Source: Nymphaea colorata
Taxonomy: Eukaryota > Streptophyta > Magnoliopsida > Nymphaeales > Nymphaeaceae
NCBI RefSeq assembly: GCF_008831285.2
Contig: NC_045147.1
Span: forward strand, 16,780,854 to 16,844,853
Direction of reading: 5' to 3'
Length of the DNA stretch: 64,000 bases
The first letter of the stretch is position 1. Every line of letters starts with the position of its first letter. Below, piece by piece: positions 39,274 to 50,607 of the stretch. The translations under genes and the position numbers were made by a program. The notes under the pieces are model-generated. The model saw only the letters and a list, made by a program, of their open reading frames with translations, did not search any database and was not told the DNA's origin.

Positions 39274-39455
39274 TGTCAAGCAAAGTAGCGAACAACTCCA
39301 TAATTGCAGCTTGCCTTAAAATAGACTCCTAGGGGATTGAAGTGGATGGTTCGATGACTAGATTTGTCAAGCAAAGTTGCGAACAACTCCATAATTGCAG
39401 CTCGCCTTAAAATAGACTCCGGGGGGATTGAACTGGATGGTCCGATGACTAGATG
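39274..39455. repeat. 91-bp tandem duplication
   Basis: Two head-to-tail units beginning TTGTCAAGCAAAGT at 39274 and 39365 with only a few substitutions between them, so the duplication is fairly recent. It is non-coding. Confidence 0.92.
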
Positions 39456-40084
39456 ATCATGCCACCTAATGGATAAGCTGCAATTTGCTCTTTTTATCAA
39501 AATTTTTTCCCTTACACCTTCCTTTATTGGTATGGGCTATGCTCAACTGTAACACGATTGCCTCTTGTTCATGAGTGCGAATGATTATGAATCGTTCACT
39601 TACAGAGCTTAGATAGTGTAATCCTCTTTATTTGCCCAAATCCAGTACTGTAACGCAAATGACGTATTTTAAATTTCACAGGGTTCATCTATCTTAAAAA
39701 TTTGTTAGTCTACTTTTGAGACATTTTGTTGAAGGAAGTTGAATCATATCAGTAATATTTCACGTGACTGCCAAGAGACTAGAGAATCAAATAAGTATAG
39801 TTTATGAATGCAACTACAAACAAAGATTACAACTAATAAACATGTGTTTATCTTGTTTTGCATAAACAATCATAGTTTATCTCTTAGTGCTATACCTAGA
39901 TTGGGGTGCTAAATGAAATAGTCAAGAATCAATCAATCTTGAGGTGATCCAATCGGTTTAGCCAATCTAGAACCGAGTCCTCTAAGATTCGTTTGTGTTT
40001 CGGTTGGATACTTGACTATTGGTCTGGTATCTTCGCAATAAGAATCAATTTTAGATGAGTCTCACGGGGTTTGCCTAGTAGCTT
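39456..40084. other. Gene-free spacer
   Basis: AT-rich DNA. I see nothing in it beyond the flanking repeats. Confidence 0.5.
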
Positions 40085-40451
40085 AAGCCTGGGCATCAGC
40101 CCGGGCCGGCCTGACATCTAAAACTCGGGCTTGGCCCCGACTCGATTCAAAAAACACGAGCCCGAGCCCGACCCGATTACATTAAAAAAAATATTTTTTT
40201 AATATAAACTAATACATAAAAATAATTAATTGTAATAAGTTATTATAAATATATATATATATATATATAAATTAATAAAAAAATTAAAAAAAATCATTAT
40301 TGGGACCAATCCGAGTTTACAGGGCCCACCCAGGCAGGCCCGATAACAAGTCAATCCAGCGCGGGTCACGTTTTTTCGGGCCCAGGCCCGGGTCCGAATC
40401 GGGCCGGATACCGGGTACCCGGCAACGGCCTGGCCCGATGCACAGACTTAC
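40085..40451. mobile_element. hAT-like MITE with 8-bp target-site duplication
   Basis: 367 bp flanked on both sides by AGTAGCTT (40077-40084 and 40452-40459). The ends are inverted: AAGCCTGGGCATC … at the left and, reading inward from the right, AAGTCTGTGCATCGGGCC. The arms are GC-rich (CCCGGGCCGGCC, GGCCCGGGTCC) and the core is AT-rich with an (AT)n run. It has no open frame. An 8-bp duplication and CCTGGGCATC-type ends are characteristic of non-autonomous hAT elements. Confidence 0.8.
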
Positions 40452-40459
40452 AGTAGCTT

Positions 40460-41990
40460 TATAGTTCTTTCATTTGGGGAGACTAATTTACTAGTTGATC
40501 TTGGTGGATCTAGCCCTAGACTAGCCATTCATACTGTGATAATCAATTCAAAATGCATATGATTGCAAATTTCATGTTTCATAAAAAATTGATAACACTA
40601 GGGGCCCATTTGCCTAATGGAACAATAACATACCTTCAATGAACCTACCCTAAAAAATGAGGGAAGGTTCATAAATCACTAAACATGAACCTTTTCTATT
40701 AGCTAAACAATCTTAAAGGTGTTGTTTGGCAATAGTAACACATTGTTACTGTCCCTCACATCTGTCCAAAAAATAAGACAGATTCATGAACACATTGTTA
40801 CAATGTTGAATGAATCTACCGTATTTTTAGGGGTACATTCATGGAATAATAACCATGTGTTACTATTACCGAACAGCTTCTACTTGGGAATATCTGAATG
40901 ACATTAAAGTTAAGCCAAATCCAGTTTCGATAAAACCTAGTTTATAAAGGGCTTGAAGAACCCGTCTGCAAGGTGGGCAGTCGGCAGTTGGAGTCCCATG
41001 TGCATCACCTGCTTGCCCAAGACAAGGCATGATATTTTTTTGTGTGCATCACATCCGATATGTTCAAATTTGCATGCAAATGACTTGTGAAAATCATAAC
41101 CATCATCTAGATGTCATCAACAGATTGAACTTCACAGATTCCTTTCTTCAATGTATTTTAATTGTATGACGAAAAGAATGCGGAAAGAAGCAAGGAAGTA
41201 CCGCTCGACCAAAAAAATCCTAACTCTGCCATTGATAAAAGATGAGCCAACCCAAGTATAGGCAAACTGAACTCTGATGTAATGGGATGTTGGCTCACTT
41301 GCATAAAACTGTTACCATATCTGGAGAGATTAGCAATCTAAATTAACTGTAATTAACGAAACATAATGTGGACATCAAACTTTGTGGGGATGTCCACACA
41401 GCCACCCAATCGGACCCGACGCAGACTTTTCGGGTCTAGGTCCGATCATTGAGTCTTTTTCATTGATATTCGAGGCGGCTGTTAAACAACAAACAACAAA
41501 GGAATTTCATCAGGGACCAATGATTTAGCCTTAATTGTTACCAGAGTCTCATTATTACAACTTTCAAATAAATGCCGCCTATACCTAACTCAAGTGAAAA
41601 ATGATAGCAAAATCCTTCATTGTGAGAGCAAACAAATGCTTATCAACTTCGAATTAAACATATAAAACGCCACATGTTTCCAAATGAACTCTGCCTTTTT
41701 GCCTTTTATTTCAATTTTTTTAGAAGATGGGGTCAGATTTTTCACTTTAGATCATAGAGTACACCGCTATCAGGAAATTCAGAAAAGTTAATTGCCGCTT
41801 TGGGGGAAAAACTAAAAGATGGGCACCTGAATTGGGAATTATCTTTAACAGGATGGAGGGCAAGAGGACCAGTCCCTGTCCCAAGGCATGCGTTGACAAT
41901 AACCAAAGAAAAAAAAAAAAAAACCACGGCGGCTATAACCAACCAAACAACCGTCCCGTACCTCTATCTAATCAGGAAGGCAGAGGAAGG
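40460..41990. other. Gene-free spacer upstream of the S-domain receptor kinase
   Basis: AT-rich DNA with no recognised coding region. A TATA-like CATATAAAACG occurs at about 41659 but is far from the start codon. Confidence 0.5.
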
Positions 41991-41992
41991 CC

Positions 41993-44428
41993 ATGGCTGC
42001 AAATGAAGGCTCCATGGCCACCAAAATTCTCATCCTCCTTCTCATCTTCTGCTTCTGTTCTCCAATCTCTTCTCAGAAACAACTACCCTTTCTCTCTCTG
42101 TTTCAGTCCCCGTGGCGCATCGACCAGAACCAGATCCTTGTCTCTCCCAACGGCACCTTCGCCGCCGGCTTTCGACCCCTGCCCTCCACGCCACAGCTTC
42201 ACTTTTTTGCCATTTGGTGCCAGAATGCTACAGACAAGACAGTAGTGTGGGCGGTTAACCGCGATTTCCCCGTGAATCGCTCTGCCTCTTTGGTCTTGTC
42301 CTCCACCGGAGAACTGGTCCTGACGCACCCGGCCACGGGTAAGAACCTCTGGCCTGATGCCAGAACCAACCAACCGAACTCAACGAGGTTGCTCCTGGAT
42401 GATGGTGGCAACCTCCAGTTTGGCGACTGGATGAGCTTCAACCACCCGACAGACACCATCCTCCCCAACCAGCCACTTCCACAAAGCGGGATCACCCTTG
42501 TCTCCAGCCGAAGTCCGACCGATTATGCATCCGGCAGATACAAGTTCATCAACTCCACTGTGCTGGTCCTCAACCAATCAGATCAGTACTGGACCCTGGG
42601 GAAATTTTTAAACTTTACATCTGATGGAAAGATGCTCACACCGACCAATCCTATTTTATCAGCCGACTTCGGTGGCCCTAGCAGGCTGCGGAGACTAACT
42701 TTGGACTCCGATGGGAACTTACGAATGTATTCTCTGGAACACGGCTCGGGAAACTGGACCGTGGTCTGGAATGCCATAGCAGATGTGTGCAACATCCATG
42801 GCACCTGCGGCCCGAACTTTTTCTGCAAGTGCAACACCATCACGAACCTCCCCTCCTGCATCTGCCCACCCGGATTCCGGGAGACCCCAGCCGGCAGCTG
42901 CGATAGGAAAATCCCACTCCCGGCAGACCCCAGAGGGAGTAAATTCATCAGACTCGATTATGTCAACTTCACCGGCGGCTCAAACCAAACAGACCTCAAA
43001 ACTCCGGATTTTGCTACCTGCAAAACAAAATGCTTAGCTAATCCTCGGTGTTTCGGCTTCGCCTACAAATATGACGGCAGCCAATACTGTGTTCACCAAA
43101 TCGATCGCCTGCTGGACGGATTTTGGTCGCCGAATACGCAAACTTCATTTTATCTTCGCGTGCCTGCGAATGAGTCTGCCACTTCAAACTTCACAGGGAT
43201 GGACAAGCCGCTAGACACCACATGCCGAATTCCCATCCGAATCCTAGAACCCCCAAAGCGATCACACACAAAAACCAGGAATCTGGCCATCGTCCTCTCT
43301 GTCTTCGTCATCGAGCTCGCCTGCGGCGTGGCCTTGTTCTGGTTTTTCCTTCGCAGGCACAACAAGTACACCAGCTTATCACACGCATTCGGCTTCGAGT
43401 TCCTCCCAGCAGGGGGTCCCAAACATTTCTCTTACGCAGAACTCAAGGCTGCTACAAGCAACTTCTCTCAGATAATCGGCGAAGGAGGATACGGCGTCGT
43501 CTACAAAGGCCAACTTCCAGACGGACGAGTGGTCGCCGTGAAACGCCTTAAGACATCCCCCCGCAGCGAGGCTGAGTTATGGGCAGAGGTTAAGATCATC
43601 GGAAGAATGCACCACCTCAACCTTGTTCACCTCTGGGGATTCTGTACCGAAAAGCAGCAAAGGCTGCTGGTCTATGAGTACGTCCCACATGGCTCCCTGG
43701 ACAAGCACATTTTCCCTGAAAAAATGGGGGATGAGAAACAGACGGCATCGAGGCCAGAGAAGCCCACGCTTGACTGGAGCATACGCTATCGGATCGCCGT
43801 GGGTGTGGCAAGGGCCATCGCCTACCTACATGAAGAATGCATAGAGTGGGTTCTTCACTGTGACATCAAGCCAGAAAACATCCTGTTAGAGCAGGATTTT
43901 TGCCCAAAGGTATCAGATTTTGGGTTGGCAAAGCTCCTAAAGAAGGAAGATATCTTGACCATGTCGATGATACGCGGAACTCGAGGGTACATTGCACCAG
44001 AATGGCTTGGATCAGAACCGATAACAGGAAAAGCAGATGTATACAGTTTCGGGGTAGTGCTGCTTGAGATGTTGACTGGGATTCGGAGCTTTCAGCAGCA
44101 AGGGCATTCTATAGAGAGCCACGAATGGTACCTCCCGGAGTGGGTGTTCAATAAGGTGTACCAAGAGAAGAACATCGAAGAGATTCTCGACCCGCAGCTG
44201 CTGCAGACATTTGACAACCAGCAGAATCATGTATTGGTCGACAGGATGGTCAAAACAGCAATGTGGTGCTTGCAAGACCAGCCTGAATTGAGGCCTTCCA
44301 TGGGTAAGGTTGCTAAGATGCTGGAAGGGGCAGTGGAGATCAAAGAACCAACGAGGCCGACCGTTTTTTATTTAGCAGAATCCAGCAGCCAAGCAAGTAG
44401 GATAGCTCCTCAAGAAAAGAACCCATAA
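41993..44428 (+). CDS. G-type lectin S-domain receptor-like Ser/Thr kinase
   Basis: Single-pass surface kinase of the S-domain (SD) family, whose members act in self-recognition, immunity and development. This one's ligand is unknown. Single exon, 811 residues. Seen: signal peptide (about 1-27, a Leu/Ile-rich run ending PISSQ), bulb-type lectin domain (about 45-160, with NGTFAAGF and VVWAVNRD), an EGF-like Cys cluster (CNIHGTCGPNFFCKCN … CICPPGF, about 263-293), a PAN-like Cys region (about 330-395), one membrane helix (about 430-452), then the kinase (about 490-780) with GEGGYGVVYKG, VAVKRL, HCDIKPENILL, SDFGLAK and GTRGYIAPEW. The catalytic loop has Cys before the Asp instead of Arg, so this is a non-RD kinase, a class often linked to innate immune signalling. 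The extracellular part is rich in N-glycosylation sequons. The intronless form and layout resemble the At1g34300/ZmPK1 type; no closer orthologue is claimed. Confidence 0.93.
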   Translation: MAANEGSMATKILILLLIFCFCSPISSQKQLPFLSLFQSPWRIDQNQILVSPNGTFAAGFRPLPSTPQLHFFAIWCQNATDKTVVWAVNRDFPVNRSASLVLSSTGELVLTHPATGKNLWPDARTNQPNSTRLLLDDGGNLQFGDWMSFNHPTDTILPNQPLPQSGITLVSSRSPTDYASGRYKFINSTVLVLNQSDQYWTLGKFLNFTSDGKMLTPTNPILSADFGGPSRLRRLTLDSDGNLRMYSLEHGSGNWTVVWNAIADVCNIHGTCGPNFFCKCNTITNLPSCICPPGFRETPAGSCDRKIPLPADPRGSKFIRLDYVNFTGGSNQTDLKTPDFATCKTKCLANPRCFGFAYKYDGSQYCVHQIDRLLDGFWSPNTQTSFYLRVPANESATSNFTGMDKPLDTTCRIPIRILEPPKRSHTKTRNLAIVLSVFVIELACGVALFWFFLRRHNKYTSLSHAFGFEFLPAGGPKHFSYAELKAATSNFSQIIGEGGYGVVYKGQLPDGRVVAVKRLKTSPRSEAELWAEVKIIGRMHHLNLVHLWGFCTEKQQRLLVYEYVPHGSLDKHIFPEKMGDEKQTASRPEKPTLDWSIRYRIAVGVARAIAYLHEECIEWVLHCDIKPENILLEQDFCPKVSDFGLAKLLKKEDILTMSMIRGTRGYIAPEWLGSEPITGKADVYSFGVVLLEMLTGIRSFQQQGHSIESHEWYLPEWVFNKVYQEKNIEEILDPQLLQTFDNQQNHVLVDRMVKTAMWCLQDQPELRPSMGKVAKMLEGAVEIKEPTRPTVFYLAESSSQASRIAPQEKNP

Positions 44429-44898
44429 CCATTCCTCCTTTTCAGTCTTCATCTCCTCACATCTGAGAGGGAACTGCATGTGCAAGATTGTAAAAGTAAA
44501 GACAACAAAATTCTTCAGCATTAGTTCATGAAAGCCGCAGTTTTTTTGGCATTTACACCATGAAAACCATGGTATTCAGAAAGAGCTAAGTACCAATTCA
44601 CAGATTCTGTATATAGGCTCATCGTTATGCGTGTCAACGTTCAGCACAGCTTCCAGTTTAGATGGGGAAAACCTCTGTTACCATGACGCAATTCAAATTT
44701 CAAACCACTGCACAAGAGAAAAGACCAGGGAAAATAGAGCTCGAGGAAACCTTGGAAGATCAAACCCAAATACGATACAACTACTGTAGGACATTAAGGC
44801 CTGCACCGGCACAAAGAAACTGTGATCAAACACAATAAGCATACGCCCACCCCGCACTCAACCAAGATTCCCACGTTTCATAAAAAAAAATGGCAGCC
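44429..44898. other. 3' UTR of the S-domain kinase gene and short spacer
   Basis: The stop codon at 44426-44428 is followed by AT-rich sequence with no further feature before the decayed Y14 copy begins. Confidence 0.5.
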
Positions 44899-47097
44899 TC
44901 AGAATCTTCTTCTAGGAGGCGATTTGGAACAATGGCCACGGGGAGACCTGCAGAAATAAGCAAATACAAGAGCCTTAATGAATATAAGCTACCTTTGGAT
45001 TGGCTGAAAATATAACAACTACCAATAACAAAACAAGGGGTCAACATCGAGGTAATAAGTTCCTCATGTTCCTACGCCTAAAGGGTCCATTGCTGAAAGC
45101 CCAATCAACAGAAATGGTTTGAGTGAGTAGTTTAGTTCCATTCAGGTTCATCTATGGCGACCCAGGCTTCCTCTATGTTCTCACAATCAATGAATAGCCC
45201 TGTGCCGAAACAACTTAAGTATTGCATTCACGTTTTTATTGAACCAAAATACTTATCTACCAAACAAAAGATAATTAAGCAACAATTGTGGACAAGACTC
45301 GATACAGAATCCTGGGAAGCCAAAAAGAATTCTACTAGGTCAAAGCAAACCAGGATCTGACAAATTTCAAGCAGCCGAGGATGAAAGACTACAAGTGTAA
45401 ACGAATCAGGTCATGTTAGTACACCGGAATGGCCATTTAAAAGGATTAAAATGATGCTTTATCTCCATGGTACTGAAACCCCAACAATCTAATACCGCAT
45501 TCCGTCGACCTTAATATCCTGGCAGTGGAAAATTGCCCATGCATGATAAGAGAAGTTTCTAACTAAATTTTTCATAAAACAAGCCCAAATCTTTGAAGGG
45601 TAATACAAAACAGGTTCAGGTTTGAATATTTTACGTTTGATCGCTGGAATTACATATACAAGAAGTAGTTAAATAAAGGAAACTCAGACTTAAGCATATA
45701 TCCATTGTTCCACAAAATATTAGGTGAGCTTTGTAAAATTACCATTCCATAATAGTTTCCACAAAGTAATTGGTTATGCAGTGTTGAAAGTGTGCGGACG
45801 AAGGGTACAGACAAGAATGCCCAAACGGGTCCTCCCAGTTCCTTGTTAATATGAACATCACACAAGAGAACAGAATTACAGAAAGGCAATTTTGTATATC
45901 CTTTTGTGGTACATTAACACCATAATCTGTGATGGTACACCTTTGATTTATGTGAATTTATCAACAAGAAAAAGTTATTTTAATTCTAAAGGATACTTGT
46001 CTTTAACACAATTACTATTTTTTACATGTTGAAGTTCAGCAGATGATTCTTCTGACAATTTTTTACTTCAATACCATGTCAACGAACTGGGAGATAGGTT
46101 CCCCATTAAACTCAAAGCAGCACCATCAGCACAGGAGATGATCAAATATTAGAATGTAGGACATGGTATATTGCTTTGGAATGGAAAAGTATTTCCTCTT
46201 CAGACAGAGAAATCCTTAAGAAACAGAATACTTCACCTCAGCCAAGCATGACTTGTTAAAAAAGACAGTTTGAAAAACCACGGAAAATTTTACAAATTTT
46301 CTTCAGGTGCATTAAGTGAATGTTACCTCAGAAACCACTGAAATCATGAGCGCTTTTAAGGGCAAACCGAAATGTCATTGTGCCATCAGTTTGGCTTCTT
46401 AACCAGAAGAAAAGGACCAAGCTAGGATGAACATTCAAGACGGCTAGCAGATATAAGAGGTCCAGGGAGAAACTTTCCAGGGTATTGGACCTTTGTTTTC
46501 AATTTATGATGGCATGAGTGCTGAACTGTCAAATATTTATTGGAATACTTTATTGACACGATTACATGCTTCTCCGGTCTTTCATATATACAGCATCCCG
46601 AATCATAAATCCAGTCACTGGTACAGTGTCTACTTTAAGTATTATCACTTACAACAATCAGTGCCTTCCGAAAAAGTACTGCCAGAAAGCTGTTTCTGAG
46701 ACAGTAGAGATGGCTGAAAACTCACAATCGATGAAGGAAAACCAATCGAGTGGAGTAAGTGAAAATAACAATCTAAGAATGAAACATTCTTATATAGAAA
46801 ACTGAGCAATCTAAACAAAAACCCCACTATTTTCACACAGGCATATTAGGACAGAGAAAGAACCATAATCACCCTTACAAGCTATGAAGATTGAGCTATA
46901 ATTTCTTAAAGACTTGAACTCCCAACAGTCTCTAAATTTTGCATGTAAGCCGTCTTCTTGAGCCTCTACGCGAACTCCAGTAACCAAAACAATCCAGCCC
47001 TCCACGGCTTCTTCTGAGGAACAACAATGCCAACAGAATCACACAAGGAATGGAAAGAATATAAAGGAAGGCTAAAATACAGCTTGTTTAAGTGATA

Positions 47098-47160
47098 TAG
47101 ATACAATTGTATCCTGGCCTTGTGGTAGTATCATAAGATGGTAGTAGGGGTTCGAGTCCT
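47098..47160 (+). repeat. Possible tRNA-derived SINE fragment
   Basis: A TGGCCTTGTGGTAG motif (A-box-like) is followed about 30 bases later by GGTTCGAGTCC (B-box). The rest does not fold as a clear tRNA, so a SINE remnant inside a Y14 intron is more likely than a tRNA gene. Confidence 0.4.
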
Positions 47161-47930
47161 GGTATAAGAAGAAGCGTCCAAGAGAAGTGATACAGATACA
47201 ATAAAGGACATTAAACACGGAGTTCAGAAATTCAACAGCAAAGAAAGCAGCAGGGGTGTCCCTCATTCACTGTAGAAACACCAATATCAAGTGACAAACC
47301 TTGGGCAAAGATACAAGTGACTAGAAAGAACGAATTTGAACTTTAATCCCCTAATAAACAAGACTAAAAATACGATGGATACTTTTTCTCTTTTGAAGAA
47401 GAAAACTGATAGCACTGACAACAGAAATTAAGCACAGAAGGAAGGCGAGCAGTAACCAACGAACAATAATCGCATCCTACAGAAAGCCAAAAATCACAGC
47501 CTCCTCCAAGCAAACTTTGAATCTCCCCATTCCCTTTGAACAGTACAACAGGGGAAGTTCCTTTTGTGAATATGAGAAGCCCAAAACTTTACTCCAACAA
47601 GCACCCTTACTGCTCCTTCCAGATTGCCCACCAAGTGGTGACGGCACAAAACACACCACCTCCTGGTTCATGCTTGGCCCTAAAAGGAACTCTACTACGG
47701 TGATCTCAAAGATAAGTTGTAAAAAGCAAGTCCTGAATTATCAGAAATTTGTTGCATTCTCAGCACAGATGATTCTTCCACATTGGAGCACATTTACATA
47801 TTTCTGAGCCTTGATGTACCTTGCAGGATTTCTTTTGAGTTGGAACCCATGCCACATGAGTGTCGGAGCAGTCATAAGTGCACACACAGATGTGGTCGTG
47901 GACACGGGTGACACAGGTGTGTCGTGTCCA

Positions 47931-47943
47931 TGTGTGTGTGTGT

Positions 47944-47991
<48 letters not shown>
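47931..47991. repeat. (TG)n and (AT)n microsatellite in the first Y14 pseudogene intron
   Basis: A short TG run then about 22 AT units, seen directly. A CA/GTGT-rich stretch with repeated CACGGGTGACACAGG-type words precedes it. Confidence 0.92.
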
Positions 47992-47993
<2 letters not shown>

Positions 47994-48985
47994 ACAAAAA
48001 TAAGATTTTTAAGCAAACAAATAATATATTCATTATTCACATTCATAAAATATAAAATAATAAACAAAAAAAATTACCAAAATAGACCCATATAGATACC
48101 ACACCCATGTCCAGACATGTTGGCACGAGGGCAGGACCTTCCGGGCAGGACCGTGTGACATAGGTTGGAAGTTGGAACCAGCTGAGAGTTAAGCAACAAT
48201 TCCAGATATATAGCAGTATAAATGTTCTGTTGAAACCTGCACTTAAAGATGCTAACAGCAGATCCTATCAGTGCTTTCCACAGCAAGACTTTTAATTTAT
48301 ATACTTACTAGAGTCCATTAGCTGCTATCGATCATGCAGTACACCATCGAGCAAAAAGCACAACAGTCTTGCTTTTCAAAATGTGAAACTCCAGCTATCG
48401 TCAGAAACTAGCAGTAATTGTCAAACCATCGTGTTACTGCTAATCTAAACTGTGCAGGTTAACTTTCACGAAGGACTTCCGGATACATGAATGTAGACTG
48501 AAGTAGAAAGCCCCAAGACATCAAAGATTTCGCTAATGAATCCCAAACGCTGATACGTGAATAATTAATCTCACTCAAAATGAGCTTTCAGGAAAGTGGT
48601 ATCACTATCCAGATGAACACGGTACAAACGTGATCAAGACAAGGAATGAGGAGAAACATCAAGACAAGAAATCGCCTCGTTCGAGAAAGGAAACCGCAAA
48701 CTCATACCAGCGACACCAAGGAATCAAAGTCGGCCTGGCGGAAACGCCTCCCCTTAGTCTTCTTGGCACCATCAAACTCCCCGAAGACTAGACGGTGGAC
48801 GGAGTTTCGGCAGGGGTGCGCCTAAAGGTTCCGTATCCATCCGGGTGGAAGCTCAGCGCTTCCACCTCCGCTCCCACCATCTTCCTCTGCCTTCTCTCCC
48901 CTTCTTCCCTTTCTGCCCGCCGTAGATCACAAACGAACGAGACAACGGCGGCGAGCGAGGATTCAGATCTGAAACCGTCAAACAA

Positions 48986-50520
48986 CTATCCTACCACCGT
49001 CCCTTCCTACCGGCGGTGGCAGGTCCAATTCCACAGTATTTTCAGCAGAAATGTCATTCTTTTCATGAGAAATATATAAACCTGTGGAAAAAAAATTGAG
49101 GAATCTTCCATCAATGGTTTGCGTGGTCGGATTACTCAATTTGTTAAACTTTGGTTTGGGAGGAGCGAGTCAGAAACACAGGAAAATAAGATCATTCGAT
49201 TTGGTTCGTTCTCAACAGTCATTGAGATACCCATTTCAGTGTAAACTTTTTTTTGTCAATAATACTACTAGCAGTATAAATTCAAGTACTGTATATGCCA
49301 TCAGTTTGATCTCTTAGAAAAAGTACTTAAAAATAATGAATCTGCGGAATTGATTTGTTTATCGTAAAGAGATTTCTGTTTTGCTGGGTGGAAAATGCTT
49401 CATGGTTGCGTTGCTTCTCATTCATCTCCAGGATAAACTGCGAACCAAGATGGTATAACTTAGGAACATGTTCATAACTTGGAACCTTCAACTTCAAAAC
49501 TGAGCATGTACTTTTAGGGGGTAATTGACAGCATCAGACTTGAGATTCTCAAAATTTAAAACCGTAAATTTAACATCTGAACCCTTCCATCTTAAATCCA
49601 ACTTTTTCTTAATGCAAATAAATAAAATAAGATCTGATGAACCATAAGGTTTTACCGTGGATCTTTTGTCAAATTAGCAAAAGCATGGCAGGTCAATACA
49701 CATAGATCCACGGGTTTAAAATCCGGAGTAACCAGACTGAATGTCTTCTTACATGTATTAAAACCGATACTAATTAAGAACTGATTCGATTGAATTGCTC
49801 AATCCGGCAATTCACTGAAATGGCAGCCTGGCCAATTTAGTTTAAAATCCAACTATTATGACACTCAATCCCTTGGAAATTCACGCTTGTCCTTTGAAAT
49901 TAGTGAGACTACACAAATGCATAAAATCATTATAGTTGATTTCTCAATGATCAATTTGTCAAATTTGTATTCATGAAAATTTGTATGTACAGATGAGACG
50001 TGAATTGTTACCGGAGCACGTCGTTCACACTTTCGTATATGATCAAGTGTTTGCCATTTAAACGCCAACCAAGTAAGAATACAATGATGAGTCAATGACA
50101 TGGTCCGACTTGCATTGATGCAACATGTCCGGGTCTTAAAAACAAGCACAAGCTTAAGAACATAAGGATTCCAAATGGGTTGAATCCGGAAAACCAAATA
50201 GATTTGTGATTGCGTTGGAATCGAGGAATATATATATATATATATATGTATGAACACTCTGCCGGATCTAGCCCAATTGCAGTGCATTAGTCTCAAAATA
50301 ACAAAAAATTTAACCTAAATTAAAAAAGGAAAGGTTTGAACGACCCGTATCGCTTAGATGATTGGCCGATACAGATCGGTATTGGGTGACACTGTTTTCT
50401 GATATGCAGCAACAGAAACGCCCGAATTATTAGAAAATAATTCATCGAACTGAATTTTTTCCTGCTTCAAGAAGAAAGGACCTTCCACGTTCGAATCGAA
50501 AAAGGGTGTGTAGCCCATAA
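48986..50520. other. Gene-free spacer
   Basis: AT-rich DNA between the Y14 pseudogene and the convergent end of the methyltransferase gene. It includes a short (AT)n run at 50229-50246. Open frames are short and unrecognised. Confidence 0.5.
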
Positions 50521-50607
50521 ACTAGACCGAGCCCAGCAGCCATGGAGGGGGCTCATCTTGGGCAGCAGTGAGCGAGGGAGGGAAGTGCGTGGGAGACGGA
50601 TTATCAG

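Larger units (their letters stand above)
44899..48985 (-). pseudogene. Decayed copy of the exon-junction-complex gene Y14/RBM8A
   Basis: Y14 pairs with Mago in the exon junction complex. On the minus strand I see collinear pieces. Exon 1, 48985-48708, starts MVGAEVEALSFHPDG like the Y14 N-terminus but stops in frame after about 30 codons; in a shifted frame GAKKTKGRRFRQ and DFDSL follow, then a GTATGA donor. Next, after a CAG acceptor at 47013, comes EAVEGWIVLVTGVRVEAQED, the start of the Y14 RRM, decaying after about 46905 where the usual RRM continuation is lost. Two weak pieces at about 46210-46080 and 45870-45800 (VWAFLSVPF against the family's VDWAFSNGPF) may be the next exons. The last exon, 44947-44899, reads SPRGHCSKSPPRRRF then stop, the family's Arg/Ser tail. 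Introns are kept, so this is a duplicated rather than retroposed copy. The stop, frame break and missing RRM core make function unlikely. Confidence 0.72.
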
